Shown: positions 32,965 through 42,320, counted from the first letter of the stretch. The stretch is DNA of 54,565 bases from an uncultured Pelagibacteraceae bacterium (GCA_902623785.1 CACNVG010000005.1:1-54565), one strand, 5' to 3'. Notes: generated by a model not told the origin, from the sequence alone. Numbers and translations are program-made.

Positions 32965-33305
32965 TGAATATTAAAATTAAAAGTCTCTCAAGGAATGAGG
33001 ACTTTAAAAAACTTCTTAATGGAAGAAAAATTTCCAATTCTTATCTAACAATTTTTTTTAAAAAGATTCCTGATAAAAAAAATACATGTCTCAATATTAG
33101 TTTTGTGGCAAAAAAGAAAATGGGTAAGGCTGTTGATAGGAATAAGATAAAAAGAAGGCTTAAAAATATGACATATGCAATAACTAAAATAGCAAAATTA
33201 AATCTTAACTTTTCTTATTTAGTCCTTGCAAAAAAAAGTGTTTTAGAGGAAAAATACGGTGAAATTAAAGAGGCATTACAAAAAAGTTTTGAAAAAATAA
33301 ATTAA
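32964..33305 (+). CDS. rnpA: Ribonuclease P protein component
   Basis: Protein cofactor of RNase P, which matures tRNA 5' ends. The 113 residues contain the basic RNR-type signature KKKMGKAVDRNKIKRRLKNM near residue 50 and the N-terminal SLSRNEDFKKLLNGRK. It overlaps rpmH and yidD by one base each. Confidence 0.94.
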   Translation: MNIKIKSLSRNEDFKKLLNGRKISNSYLTIFFKKIPDKKNTCLNISFVAKKKMGKAVDRNKIKRRLKNMTYAITKIAKLNLNFSYLVLAKKSVLEEKYGEIKEALQKSFEKIN

Positions 33306-33547
33306 TGAAGATTTTAACCAAAATTATTATTAAGATTATAAAGTTTTATCAGTATTTAATCTCACCTTTACTGGGTAACAACTGTAGATATTTGCCAACT
33401 TGTTCAGAGTATTTTATAGAGTCTTTAAAGGAGTATGGTTTGATTAAAGGTTTTTTTAAAGGTTCCAAAAGAATTTTAAGTTGTCATCCCATTAAATTCC
33501 TTGGTGGTGGTGAAGGATTTGAACCAGTTAAAAAAAATAAAAATTAA
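33305..33547 (+). CDS. yidD: Membrane protein insertion efficiency factor YidD
   Basis: An 80-residue protein that aids YidC-dependent membrane insertion. The motif IKFYQYLISPLLGNNCRYLPTC near residue 10, then SEYFIESLKEYG and the end HPIKFLGGGEGFEPV match the family, including the conserved cysteines. It sits between rnpA and yidC, the standard place, with 2 bases before yidC. Confidence 0.95.
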   Translation: MKILTKIIIKIIKFYQYLISPLLGNNCRYLPTCSEYFIESLKEYGLIKGFFKGSKRILSCHPIKFLGGGEGFEPVKKNKN

Positions 33548-33549
33548 AA

Positions 33550-35235
33550 ATGGATTCAAATAAAAATATAATCGCAGCTATATCACTCAGTGCAGCAATA
33601 ATTGTTTTATGGGCTTTATTTTTTTCACCTTCACCAGAAGATCGAGAAAAAATTAAGCAAAAAAGAATAGACTCAGTTAAAAGTTTAGATGCTCCAGAGA
33701 TAGAAGATTCTGAAACTAATAACCTTCTTTCAAGAAAAGAGGCTTTAAACAAAGATAAAAGAATTATATTTGAAAACGATAACGTTAAGGGTTCAATTTC
33801 TTTAAAAGGTGCAATTGTAGACGATTTACTTTTTAAAAATTACAATGAAAAACTCGAGGGTGCAAAAAAGGTTGTACTACTAAATCCAAGAAACGCTTCT
33901 GATACATATTACTTAGAAACAGGCTGGGTTACTAATAACAAAAATATTGATTTACCAAATAATAAATCAAAATGGAAAGTAGAGGGAAACACAAAACTTT
34001 CTCCAGGAAATGACGTTAAACTAATATGGAAAAACGCTCAAGGACTTACTTTTGAAAAAGTTATTAGTATTGATAATAAATTTTTGTTTACTATTAACCA
34101 AAAAATAAAAAATAATACTAACAAAATATATAATTTTTATCCTTATAGCCAAATTATCCGGAAAAATATTCCTAGAGATATAGTAAATTTTTTTATTTTA
34201 CATGAGGGACCACTTGGGGTGTTTGATGATCAGTTAGTGGAAAAAGATTATGATGATGTGATAGACAAAAAATATTCTATAAATGCTGAAAAAGGTTTTC
34301 TAGGTATTACTGATAAATATTGGCTTACAAGCTTAATACCAGAAAAAAATAAAAAATTTAGAGCGGACTTTGAGTACAGTGAAAAATTTAAAATTAGTTA
34401 TATAGAAACTGAGGCTCTAGAGGCACAACCTAATAAGCAAATTAGTAATAAAGTTGATATTGTTATTGCCGCAAAAGAAGTAGATGTAATTGATGAGTAT
34501 AATGAGAAGTTAGGATTATCAAAATTTGACCTTGTCATTGACTGGGGTTGGTTTTATTGGATTGTAAAACCTTTATTCTTTTTAAATGATTACTTTTTTA
34601 AACTTGCAGGAAATTATGGAGTAGCAATTATATTAATAACTGTTTGTTTAAGATTAGTGTTCTTTCCACTCAATAATTATGCATTTAGATCGATGAGTCG
34701 TATGAAAATTTTACAACCCGAAATGGCTCGTCTTAAAGAAGTTCATAAAGATGATAAGATGAAACTTCAACAGGCAATAATGCAACTCTATAAGAAAGAA
34801 GGAGTTAATCCTGTAAGTGGTTGTGTGCCAATTTTAATTTCTATCCCATTTTTCTTCGCAATATATAAAATGTTATTTGTAACAATTGAAATGAGACATC
34901 AGCCTTTTTTTGGATGGATAAAAGATCTATCTGAGAAGGACCCAACATCAATTTTCAATTTATTTGGACTGATACCATGGGCACCCCCTGAATTTTTAAT
35001 CATAGGTGGGTTACCAGTTCTGATGGGCTTAACAATGTGGGCACAACAGAAACTTAATCCAGCTCCACAAGATGATATACAAAAGAAAATTTTTATGTTT
35101 TTTCCCGTTTTTTTAACTGTAATACTTGCGCCTTTTCCTTCGGGATTAGTTCTGTATTGGACGGCCAACAATATTCTTACAATGGCTCAACAGTACGTCA
35201 TTATGAAGAGAACTACTGTGAAAACCTCTCAATAA
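33550..35235 (+). CDS. yidC: Membrane protein insertase YidC
   Basis: Inserts proteins into the inner membrane with or without SecYEG. The 561 residues comprise an N-terminal helix (about 7-24), a large periplasmic beta domain (about 60-340), and the conserved five-helix insertase core. The core shows GNYGVAIILITVCLRLVFFPL near residue 357, a cytoplasmic hairpin with RMKILQPEM, YKKEGVNPVSGCVP near residue 415, and FPSGLVLYWTANN near residue 530. Its stop codon overlaps the argB ATG. Confidence 0.96.
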   Translation: MDSNKNIIAAISLSAAIIVLWALFFSPSPEDREKIKQKRIDSVKSLDAPEIEDSETNNLLSRKEALNKDKRIIFENDNVKGSISLKGAIVDDLLFKNYNEKLEGAKKVVLLNPRNASDTYYLETGWVTNNKNIDLPNNKSKWKVEGNTKLSPGNDVKLIWKNAQGLTFEKVISIDNKFLFTINQKIKNNTNKIYNFYPYSQIIRKNIPRDIVNFFILHEGPLGVFDDQLVEKDYDDVIDKKYSINAEKGFLGITDKYWLTSLIPEKNKKFRADFEYSEKFKISYIETEALEAQPNKQISNKVDIVIAAKEVDVIDEYNEKLGLSKFDLVIDWGWFYWIVKPLFFLNDYFFKLAGNYGVAIILITVCLRLVFFPLNNYAFRSMSRMKILQPEMARLKEVHKDDKMKLQQAIMQLYKKEGVNPVSGCVPILISIPFFFAIYKMLFVTIEMRHQPFFGWIKDLSEKDPTSIFNLFGLIPWAPPEFLIIGGLPVLMGLTMWAQQKLNPAPQDDIQKKIFMFFPVFLTVILAPFPSGLVLYWTANNILTMAQQYVIMKRTTVKTSQ

Positions 35236-36083
35236 TGGATTTAAAAAAGATCTTACCTACAGACGGACCGCCAGTCGAAGAAGTTTTGAAATATGTTGAA
35301 AAGTATAAAAATGAAATAATAGTTATAAAGTATGGGGGTAATGTATTCATTGATAGAAAAATTTTTGATAATTTTATTAAAGATTTAAGTGTACTTAGCA
35401 AGCTTGGTTTACAAGTAGTTGTTGTGCACGGAGGAGGACCAAGAATAAAAAGAGAGTTATCTAAACAAAATATTGAGTCCAAATTTATAAGAGGTCTTAG
35501 AGTTACTGATAAAAAAATTATAAATGTTGTTGAGACAGTGCTTATTGAATTTAATGAGGATATTGTAAATTCTCTAGAAGAAATTGGGTCCCAGGCAGCC
35601 TCACTGCATACAAAAAAAGACAATGTTATAGAAATTATTCCTGAACAAAAGGAACTTGGTTTTGTGGGAATTCCTTATAAAATTAATACAGAGACTATTT
35701 TTGAAAAATTAAGAAATAATATAATTCCTATTATTTCTCCTTTAGGATTAGGGAAGAATAAACAGACCTATAATATTAATGGAGATCATGCGGCTGGGGC
35801 AGTTGCAAAATCTCTTAAATCAAGAAGACTGCTTTTAATGACAAATGTTGAGGGCGTCTTGAATAGAGAGAAAAAACTTATTTCAGAAATCAATTCTTCA
35901 AAAATAATCGAAATGATAGAGGATAAAACAATTACTGAGGGTATGATACCAAAAATTAATACTTGTCTTGATGCTGTAAAAAACGATGTAACTGCAGTTG
36001 GTATAATTGACGGTCGTAAACCTCGTTCAGTTTTGTTCGAATTATTTTCCGATAAAGGATCAGGAACATTAATAAGAAAATGA
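35235..36083 (+). CDS. argB: Acetylglutamate kinase
   Basis: Second step of arginine synthesis. The ATG at 35235 overlaps the yidC stop (TAATG) and yields about 282 residues; a longer in-frame start would lie inside yidC. Motifs are IVIKYGGNVF near residue 28, VVVHGGGPRIKRELSK near residue 65 (acetylglutamate site), RVTDKKIINVVETVL, NINGDHAAGAVAKSL near residue 180 and EGMIPKINTCLDAV near residue 235. In many Alphaproteobacteria engB lies between yidC and argB; it is not here. Confidence 0.96.
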   Translation: MDLKKILPTDGPPVEEVLKYVEKYKNEIIVIKYGGNVFIDRKIFDNFIKDLSVLSKLGLQVVVVHGGGPRIKRELSKQNIESKFIRGLRVTDKKIINVVETVLIEFNEDIVNSLEEIGSQAASLHTKKDNVIEIIPEQKELGFVGIPYKINTETIFEKLRNNIIPIISPLGLGKNKQTYNINGDHAAGAVAKSLKSRRLLLMTNVEGVLNREKKLISEINSSKIIEMIEDKTITEGMIPKINTCLDAVKNDVTAVGIIDGRKPRSVLFELFSDKGSGTLIRK

Positions 36084-36772
36084 AAAGTTTAAAAGAAATG
36101 AAATACCTGCTTTTGGACCTCGACGGGGTTTGCTATGGTTCTCACAATGGTTATCCTTTAGAAAAAGTCTTTGGTCTTGTATCAAAAAGAATGACTCTTT
36201 TTATTCAGGAAAAACTTGGTTTAGATGAAAAAAAGGCAAAAGAACTTCAAACTAATTATTTTTACAAATACAATACCAGTCTTAACGGTCTAATGTTGCA
36301 CCACAATGTTATTGGGGATGAGTTTCTTAAATATGTACATGATATTGACATTTCATTTATGAAAAAAGACAAAATAATGAGAAATGAACTAGAGAATTTA
36401 GATATGGAAAAATTTATTTTTACAAATGGTAGCGCTGAGCATGCCCAAAATATTTTAACCCGATTAGGTGTTTATGACCTTTTTGGAAAAGAAAAAGTGT
36501 TCGATATAAAAGATGCTGGATATGTTCCTAAACCAGAAGCCCAGACCTTTGATTTAATGGTCAAAAAATTTGGTATTAAACCCAAAGAAACAATTTATAT
36601 TGAAGATATAGCTAAAAATTTAAGTATCGGCTTTGAAAGAGGCTGTACAACTGTTTGGTTAATCAATGATGAACATTTTGGAAAAATTGACTCTGATAAA
36701 GATTATATTTCTCATAAAATTGAAAATCTATCTTTATTTCTTAAAGAAATAAGGTTATTAAAAAGTAAATAA
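36080..36772 (+). CDS. HAD-family pyrimidine 5'-nucleotidase
   Basis: A 230-residue haloacid dehalogenase-type phosphatase. Motif I is LLLDLDGVCYG near residue 12 (DxD), motif II FTNGSAEHA near residue 114, the lysine motif KPEAQTFDLMV near residue 150 and motif IV YIEDIAKNL near residue 172. The pattern fits the pyrimidine 5'-nucleotidase group found between argB and dapD in Alphaproteobacteria. The usual motif I ends DNTLYP; the variant here could change preference. It overlaps argB by 4 bases. Confidence 0.85.
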   Translation: MKSLKEMKYLLLDLDGVCYGSHNGYPLEKVFGLVSKRMTLFIQEKLGLDEKKAKELQTNYFYKYNTSLNGLMLHHNVIGDEFLKYVHDIDISFMKKDKIMRNELENLDMEKFIFTNGSAEHAQNILTRLGVYDLFGKEKVFDIKDAGYVPKPEAQTFDLMVKKFGIKPKETIYIEDIAKNLSIGFERGCTTVWLINDEHFGKIDSDKDYISHKIENLSLFLKEIRLLKSK

Positions 36773-36775
36773 ATT

Positions 36776-37579
36776 ATGTCCTTAGAAAAAATAATTAATG
36801 ACGCTTGGGAAAAAAAAGACCAAGTTAATCAAGACTCGGATCAATCTTTAAAGGATGCAATAAACCAAGTAATTAAAGATTTAGATAGTGGTAAATCTCG
36901 AGTAGCAGAAAAAATTAATGGGGAATGGAAAACCCACCAATATCTAAAAAAGGCTATCATGCTTAGTTTTAGAATTTACCCGATGGATAATTTAAGCGGT
37001 CCTTATAGTAGCTGGTACGATAAAGCTCACTTATTAAAAGGTAAAACAGCTAATTGGACAAAAGAACAACATGAGGCTGCCGGATTTCGAATGACACCTA
37101 ATAGTCCAGTAAGACCAGGGTCTTTTATTGGAAAAAATGCCGTGCTTATGCCTTGTTATGTAAACATAGGAGCATACATCGGCGCTGGAACAATGATGGA
37201 TACTTTTAGTAGAGCTGGTAGCTGCTGTCAAATTGGAGAAAATTGTCATATATCGGCTGGGTCAGGTATTGGTGGAGTTTTAGAACCCGCACAAGCACTT
37301 CCAACTATAATTGAAGACAATGTCTTTGTTGGAGCAATGTCAGAAGTTGTAGAGGGAGTTATAGTGGGAGAAGGTAGTGTTCTTTCAATGGGATGTTACA
37401 TTGGTCAAAGTACAAAAATTGTAAACAAATCAAATGGCGAAATCACAAAAGGTCGTGTTCCACCTTATTCAGTTGTGGTGCCTGGTATTCATAAAGATCT
37501 TTATGCTGTTCATATAATAAAAACTGTTGACGCAAAGACGAGGTCAAAGACATCAATTAACGATCTTTTAAGAGACTAA
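36776..37579 (+). CDS. dapD: Tetrahydrodipicolinate N-succinyltransferase
   Basis: Makes N-succinyl-2-amino-6-ketopimelate for lysine and diaminopimelate. The 267-residue protein has the N-terminal helical domain, GFRMTPNSPVRPGSFIG near residue 102, then left-handed beta-helix hexapeptide repeats (VLMPCYVNIGAYIGAGTMMD, CQIGENCHISAGSGIGG) and the closing VVVPGIHKDLYA near residue 238. It is 2 bases from dapE and 3 from the nucleotidase gene. Confidence 0.96.
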   Translation: MSLEKIINDAWEKKDQVNQDSDQSLKDAINQVIKDLDSGKSRVAEKINGEWKTHQYLKKAIMLSFRIYPMDNLSGPYSSWYDKAHLLKGKTANWTKEQHEAAGFRMTPNSPVRPGSFIGKNAVLMPCYVNIGAYIGAGTMMDTFSRAGSCCQIGENCHISAGSGIGGVLEPAQALPTIIEDNVFVGAMSEVVEGVIVGEGSVLSMGCYIGQSTKIVNKSNGEITKGRVPPYSVVVPGIHKDLYAVHIIKTVDAKTRSKTSINDLLRD

Positions 37580-37581
37580 TT

Positions 37582-38739
37582 ATGCAAAAAATAAACGAAT
37601 TACAATTAGCCAAAGAGCTAATGAAGTTCCCATCAATAACACCTAGAGATGCTGGTGTTATGAGATTTTTAGAAAAAAAACTAAAGAAAATTGGTTTCAA
37701 AACTAAAATTTTAGATTTTAAAGAAAAAAATTTTCAACCAGTAAAAAATTTATATGCTAGGCTAGGAAGTAAAGGACCTAATTTTTGTTTTGCAGGTCAT
37801 TTAGATGTTGTTCCCCCTGGAAACATAAAAGACTGGACGGTTGATCCTTTCAGACCCTCTATCAAAAAAGGTCATTTAATTGGCAGAGGTGCAAATGATA
37901 TGAAAGGCTCAGTAGCTGCTTTTGTTTCAGCTGTAAGTATTTTTTTAAATAATAATAAAAGTTTTAATGGTTCAATTAGTCTTTTAATAACAGGTGATGA
38001 AGAAGGAGATGCTGTAAACGGTACAAAAAAAGTCGTAGATTATTTAAAAAAGAGAAATGAAAAAATCAATTTTTGTTTAGTAGGTGAACCAACAAATCCA
38101 AATAAACTAGGTGAAATGATAAAAATTGGTCGAAGAGGAAGTTTGTCTGGAAAAATAGAAATAATTGGTACACAAGGGCATGTTGCCTATCCTCATAGAG
38201 CAAATAATCCCTCAACAATAATTATAAAAATTTTAAATGAACTTAAAAATATAAAATTTGATAAAGGTACTAAAAATTTTCAGCCTACGAATTTAGAGAT
38301 TACAAAAATTAATATTGATAATAACGCTGATAATGTTATTCCTAAGACTGCTAATGCAACTTTTAATATAAGGTTTAATAACAAGCACTCATCAGGTTCG
38401 ATCAAAAAAAGAATTAATAAAATTTTAAGTAAAATTAACAAAAAAAATAAATCAAAATTTAATATAGATTATAGAGTTTCTGGTGAAGCATTTTTAACAA
38501 AACAAAATGCTACAACAAATATGATACAAAATGTTATTAAAAAAATTACAAAAGTTAGACCAAAACTTTCGACAACAGGAGGAACCTCTGATGCTAGATT
38601 TTTGAAAAATATATCTCCTTGTTTGGAATTTGGTCTTGTGGGAAAAACAATGCACAAGATTGATGAAGCAGTATCATTAAAAGATTTAAAAAAATTAACT
38701 AAAATTTATGCTAATATTCTAGATAATTATTTTTCGTGA
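37582..38739 (+). CDS. dapE: Succinyl-diaminopimelate desuccinylase
   Basis: An M20-family zinc peptidase that releases LL-DAP. The 385 residues have metal motifs FAGHLDVVPPG near residue 70 (His, Asp), GRGANDMKGSVAAF near residue 103 and TGDEEGDAVNGT near residue 137 (Asp, Glu, Glu), the dimerisation insert with GTQGHVAYPHRA near residue 195, and GGTSDARFL near residue 334. Its TGA overlaps the GTG start of the deacetylase-like gene by 4 bases. Confidence 0.95.
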   Translation: MQKINELQLAKELMKFPSITPRDAGVMRFLEKKLKKIGFKTKILDFKEKNFQPVKNLYARLGSKGPNFCFAGHLDVVPPGNIKDWTVDPFRPSIKKGHLIGRGANDMKGSVAAFVSAVSIFLNNNKSFNGSISLLITGDEEGDAVNGTKKVVDYLKKRNEKINFCLVGEPTNPNKLGEMIKIGRRGSLSGKIEIIGTQGHVAYPHRANNPSTIIIKILNELKNIKFDKGTKNFQPTNLEITKINIDNNADNVIPKTANATFNIRFNNKHSSGSIKKRINKILSKINKKNKSKFNIDYRVSGEAFLTKQNATTNMIQNVIKKITKVRPKLSTTGGTSDARFLKNISPCLEFGLVGKTMHKIDEAVSLKDLKKLTKIYANILDNYFS

Positions 38740-39659
38740 AAACAGCGATAATATCTTCAAAAACGTCAACAAATCATTTAACGGGTGATGGTCATCCTGA
38801 ACAACCTAAAAGAGTTACAGCGATAACTGAGAGACTTAAAAAAAATAAAAGTTTAATTTGGGATGGGCCAGCTTCTTTCGATCAAAATATATTAAAAAAA
38901 GTGCATGATGAAAATTATGTTGATATGGTTAAAAAAAGTTTTCCTAATCAAGGATTAAAATTTTTAGATGGAGACACTATAATTTCGCCTGGAAGTAAAG
39001 ATGCAACAGTAGATGCGGTGGGATCAGTAATTAAGGCAATAGACGGCGTTGAACAGAAAAAATTTAGAAATGCTTTTTGTGCAGTAAGACCTCCTGGTCA
39101 CCATGCAGAAAAAAATAAGGCGATGGGTTTCTGTATATATAATAATTGCGCGGTTGCCGCCCATTATCTTATGGAAAAGTATAAATATAAAAAAATTGCA
39201 ATTTTTGATCCTGATGTTCATCATGGAAATGGAACCCAAGATATTTTTTTCGATAATAAAAATGTTTTATACTTATCTACACACCAATATCCATTTTATC
39301 CAGGCACTGGAAGTGAAAAAGAAAAAGGTAAGCATAATAATATTTTCAATGTGCCTCTTCCTGCTGGGACTACATCAGAGAAATATATGAATGCTTTAGA
39401 TAGAGTTTTGAATAAACTAGTTGAATTTAAACCTGAATTTTTGATTCTAAGTATGGGCTTTGATGCAAATATCGCTGATCCTCTAGCACAATTTGAATTA
39501 AAATCTGAAGATTTTTATGAGATTACAAAAAGAACTCTTAAAGCAACAAACAAATTCACCAATGGAAAAGTTATATCAGTGTTAGAAGGAGGGTACGACC
39601 TTAATGCCCTTGCAGATAGTGCATTTAATCATGTAAATGCTCTCGTAGAAAATAATTAA
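38736..39659 (+). CDS. Histone-deacetylase-family protein
   Basis: A 307-residue zinc amidohydrolase of the HDAC/acetoin-utilisation group. Visible active-site features are GHPEQPKRV at the start, RPPGHHAEKNKAMGFC near residue 115 (the paired His), DPDVHHGNGTQ near residue 158 (zinc-binding Asp and His), FYPGTG, LSMGFDANIADPL near residue 246, and LEGGYDLNAL near residue 290. All zinc and charge-relay residues are present, so activity is expected. Bacterial members act on acetyl-lysines or acetylpolyamines; the substrate is unknown. The start is GTG, overlapping dapE by 4 bases. It is followed by the SET gene with a 1-base overlap. Confidence 0.92.
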   Translation: MKTAIISSKTSTNHLTGDGHPEQPKRVTAITERLKKNKSLIWDGPASFDQNILKKVHDENYVDMVKKSFPNQGLKFLDGDTIISPGSKDATVDAVGSVIKAIDGVEQKKFRNAFCAVRPPGHHAEKNKAMGFCIYNNCAVAAHYLMEKYKYKKIAIFDPDVHHGNGTQDIFFDNKNVLYLSTHQYPFYPGTGSEKEKGKHNNIFNVPLPAGTTSEKYMNALDRVLNKLVEFKPEFLILSMGFDANIADPLAQFELKSEDFYEITKRTLKATNKFTNGKVISVLEGGYDLNALADSAFNHVNALVENN

Positions 39660-40141
39660 TGAAACTGTATACGATCAAAAAGTCTAAAATAGACAACAAG
39701 CGAGGTTTATACGCAACTAAAGATATTAAAGAAGGAACAAAAATAATTAATTATATTGGAAAAATCATTACTAATAGAGAAGTTGAAGAGTCAGCAAAAT
39801 TTGACAATAATAAACCAATCTATTTATTCACACTTAATAATAGATATACACTAGACGGAGATTTTCATTGGAATACTGCAGGTTTGATTAATCATTCGTG
39901 TAATAATAATTGTGACTATGAGGGAAAAGGTTTTAAGGTCTGGGTATCGGCAATAAGAGATATTAAAAAAGGAGAAGAACTTACTTGCGACTATGGTTTT
40001 GGATTTGATAAAGACTATAAACAGTTCCCGTGTAAATGTGGTGCAAAAAATTGTTGTGGATATATTGTAAGAGCAGGTTCAAGATTTAGAATAAATAAAA
40101 AATTCGCTATTAGTAAGAAAAAAATTAATAAATCACTTTAG
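39659..40141 (+). CDS. SET-domain protein methyltransferase
   Basis: A 160-residue protein, almost exactly one SET domain plus a post-SET cysteine tail. Motifs: GLYATKDIKEGTKIINYIG near residue 20, LINHSCNNNCDY near residue 80 (NHSC, SAM and knot site), GEELTCDYGF near residue 107, and the post-SET CKCGAKNCCG near residue 124. A Lys-rich end follows. SET enzymes methylate lysines using S-adenosylmethionine; in bacteria the targets can be ribosomal or DNA-bound proteins. Its ATG overlaps the HDAC-like stop (TAATG), so the pair is translated together. It converges on truA with a 17-base overlap. Confidence 0.93.
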   Translation: MKLYTIKKSKIDNKRGLYATKDIKEGTKIINYIGKIITNREVEESAKFDNNKPIYLFTLNNRYTLDGDFHWNTAGLINHSCNNNCDYEGKGFKVWVSAIRDIKKGEELTCDYGFGFDKDYKQFPCKCGAKNCCGYIVRAGSRFRINKKFAISKKKINKSL

Positions 40142-40865
40142 TTAAGTACAGTCCCTCTGCTGGAGCAGGGGGTGCACAATTAATTCTTTTTTTTAATTTG
40201 ATTATCTTTTCAAATTTTTTAATGCTCCACTTGTCCTCACCAACATACTTTAAGCAACCAACCATTGATCTCACTTGATTTTGAAGAAACGACTGAGCTT
40301 TTATCTCAATCTCAATAATGTCTTTTTTAGTTAAAAATTTTATTGATTTTATCGTTCTGACCGGAGTTTTAGCAGAACAACTTGATGATCTAAATGTTGA
40401 AAAATCTTTAGTACCAATTAATTTTTTTGCTCCTTGTTTCATCATTGATATATTAAGTTTTTTTATTATATGCCAACACCTTTTATTTTTAAGCACAGAA
40501 CCAGATTTACGATTTAAAATAATATATTTATATATTCTCGCTTTTGCAGAGTATCGAGAGTGAAAGGTGAGTTTCCTTTTTTTTAAATCTAAAATACTAA
40601 TGCTATATCTAGATAAAAAATGATTAATTGATTTTAAAAATTTGTTGCTATCTTTTATTTTTACACTTGTATCAAAATGAGCTGATTGTTCTAGAGCATG
40701 TACTCCAGAATCAGTTCTACCTGATCCTATTATATTTACTTTTTCTTTCAAAATTTTAGAGATAACTTTTTGAATTTTACCTTGAATTGTTTTTCCTTTT
40801 TTTTGTATTTGCCATCCACTATAATTAGTTCCTACATACTCAATAAGGATTTGATATCTATTCAT
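40125..40865 (-). CDS. truA: tRNA pseudouridine synthase A
   Basis: Makes pseudouridine at tRNA positions 38-40. The 246-residue protein has YVGTNYSGWQIQKKGKTIQG near residue 10, the catalytic aspartate in GSGRTDSGVHALEQSAHF near residue 48, FHSRYSAKARIYKYII near residue 100, and RTIKSIKF plus FLQNQVRSMVGCL near residue 195. It overlaps fmt by 8 bases, continuing the def-fmt-truA operon. Confidence 0.95.
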   Translation of the reverse strand: MNRYQILIEYVGTNYSGWQIQKKGKTIQGKIQKVISKILKEKVNIIGSGRTDSGVHALEQSAHFDTSVKIKDSNKFLKSINHFLSRYSISILDLKKRKLTFHSRYSAKARIYKYIILNRKSGSVLKNKRCWHIIKKLNISMMKQGAKKLIGTKDFSTFRSSSCSAKTPVRTIKSIKFLTKKDIIEIEIKAQSFLQNQVRSMVGCLKYVGEDKWSIKKFEKIIKLKKRINCAPPAPAEGLYLTKVIY

Positions 40866-41787
40866 TAAGAATACAGCCTTTATGTATTTTTGAACCGTTC
40901 AAAAATTCATTTATCTCTTGAATTTTTTTTCCTTCTTTTTGAATTTCTATGACCTTTATACTTTCATTATTTGAACATGCTATCTCAAGTTTATCATTTA
41001 AAACTTCACCAGGATGTCCTGATCCATTTCCAATTTCAGCTTTTAAAATTTTATATCGATCTCCATTAAATATAAAGTATGCTCCTGGACTAGGGTGCAA
41101 ACCATTTATTTTTCCAATAATTTTTTTGGAACTATTTTCCCAAGTTATCTTACCTTCTTTTTTATTTATTTTTTCAGCATATGTTGCTTCCGAATGATCT
41201 TGATCTTTAAGTTTCATATTGCCTTTAATAATATTGTCGACGTTTTCAATTATTTTTTCAGCCGCCAATTGAGATAATTTTTTTTCAAGCTCAGTTGCAT
41301 TTAAATTTAAGTCAATTTTAACTTTGTAAGTTTCAAGAACAGGACCTGTATCTAGATGTTCATTAATTTTCATAAAACTAATTCCCGTCTCAGTGACTTG
41401 ACTCATTATTGCTCTCTGTATTGGTGCTGCACCTCTGAATTTAGGCAAAATTGATGCATGTATATTAAAAAAACCTTTTTCAGAAAGTTCCAAAAATTCC
41501 TTTGGTATAATTTGACCATAAGAAATTACTAGAACTATTGTGGGCTTTACTTTTCTTATAAAATTGTACTCTTCAATATTGTTTTTAAGAATACTTGGTG
41601 TTCTAATTGGTAAGCCAAGTAATTCAGATTTAACTTGGATTGGGGTTTTTTGAACTTTCATTCCCCTGCTAGATTTTTTTGGCGGTTGCGTGTAAACAAC
41701 TGAAATATTGAGGTTACTCTCACTTATCTTTTCAAGTATAGGTACAGCAAATTTTGAAGTACCCATAAAAATAATATTATCTGACAT
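40858..41787 (-). CDS. fmt: Methionyl-tRNA formyltransferase
   Basis: Formylates initiator Met-tRNA. The 309 residues contain IIFMGTSKFAVPILEKI at the start, GMKVQKTPIQVKSELLGLP near residue 43, the catalytic region FFNIHASILPKFRGAAPIQRAI near residue 106 (Asn, His), and DTGPVLETYKVKI near residue 145. A C-terminal OB domain begins near residue 205. def ends one base upstream. Confidence 0.96.
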   Translation of the reverse strand: MSDNIIFMGTSKFAVPILEKISESNLNISVVYTQPPKKSSRGMKVQKTPIQVKSELLGLPIRTPSILKNNIEEYNFIRKVKPTIVLVISYGQIIPKEFLELSEKGFFNIHASILPKFRGAAPIQRAIMSQVTETGISFMKINEHLDTGPVLETYKVKIDLNLNATELEKKLSQLAAEKIIENVDNIIKGNMKLKDQDHSEATYAEKINKKEGKITWENSSKKIIGKINGLHPSPGAYFIFNGDRYKILKAEIGNGSGHPGEVLNDKLEIACSNNESIKVIEIQKEGKKIQEINEFLNGSKIHKGCILNE

Positions 41788-42312
41788 TTACACGATTACT
41801 CTATTAGATGTATTTTTGTTTTTAGATAATTTTTTTATTAAAATATCTTTTTTCAGCTTTGACAAAAAATCAATGATAAGCTTGCCATCTAAGTGGTTAA
41901 TTTCGTGCTGGATACATGTAGATAACAAACCTTCACATTCCATGTTTGCTTTATTTCCAGAAATGTCAATGTATTCAACAATACAGGTTTTTGGTCTTTC
42001 AATCTCAATAAATGTTTCAGGTATCGACAAACAACCTTCTTCATATGTGGACCTATCTTTACCAAAAGATTTTATAACTGGATTTATTAAACATAAGGGT
42101 TTTTTTTCTTCATCTTTCTTTGAAACATCAATTACAATCATTCTTCTCAAAACACCAACTTGAACAGCAGCTAGACCTATTCCATTATTTTTATACATAG
42201 TTTCAAATAAATCATCTGCCAATTGTTTTTCGTAAATGGTTATTTTTTCAATTTTTTCAGATTTTTTTTTGAGGATTTCATCTGGAACCAGTATAATTTT
42301 TCTTTTCGTCAT
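41788..42312 (-). CDS. def: Peptide deformylase
   Basis: Removes the N-formyl group from new proteins. The 174 residues show the three motifs GIGLAAVQVGVL near residue 45, EEGCLSIPE near residue 93 (metal-binding Cys) and QHEINHLDGKLIID near residue 133 (HExxH-type His). The spacing is normal. It starts the def-fmt-truA operon after the gene for the large exported protein. Confidence 0.96.
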   Translation of the reverse strand: MTKRKIILVPDEILKKKSEKIEKITIYEKQLADDLFETMYKNNGIGLAAVQVGVLRRMIVIDVSKKDEEKKPLCLINPVIKSFGKDRSTYEEGCLSIPETFIEIERPKTCIVEYIDISGNKANMECEGLLSTCIQHEINHLDGKLIIDFLSKLKKDILIKKLSKNKNTSNRVIV

Positions 42313-42320
42313 AACAAAGT

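Noticed and set aside
35157..35234. Longer argB start inside yidC
   Set aside because: The TAATG junction at 35233-35237 gives a normal ArgB start; the extension simply rereads yidC in another frame.
35213..35623. Minus-strand frame of 136 residues, the longest such antisense frame
   Set aside because: It is antisense to argB, lacks any recognisable motif, and arises from the codon bias of the real gene.
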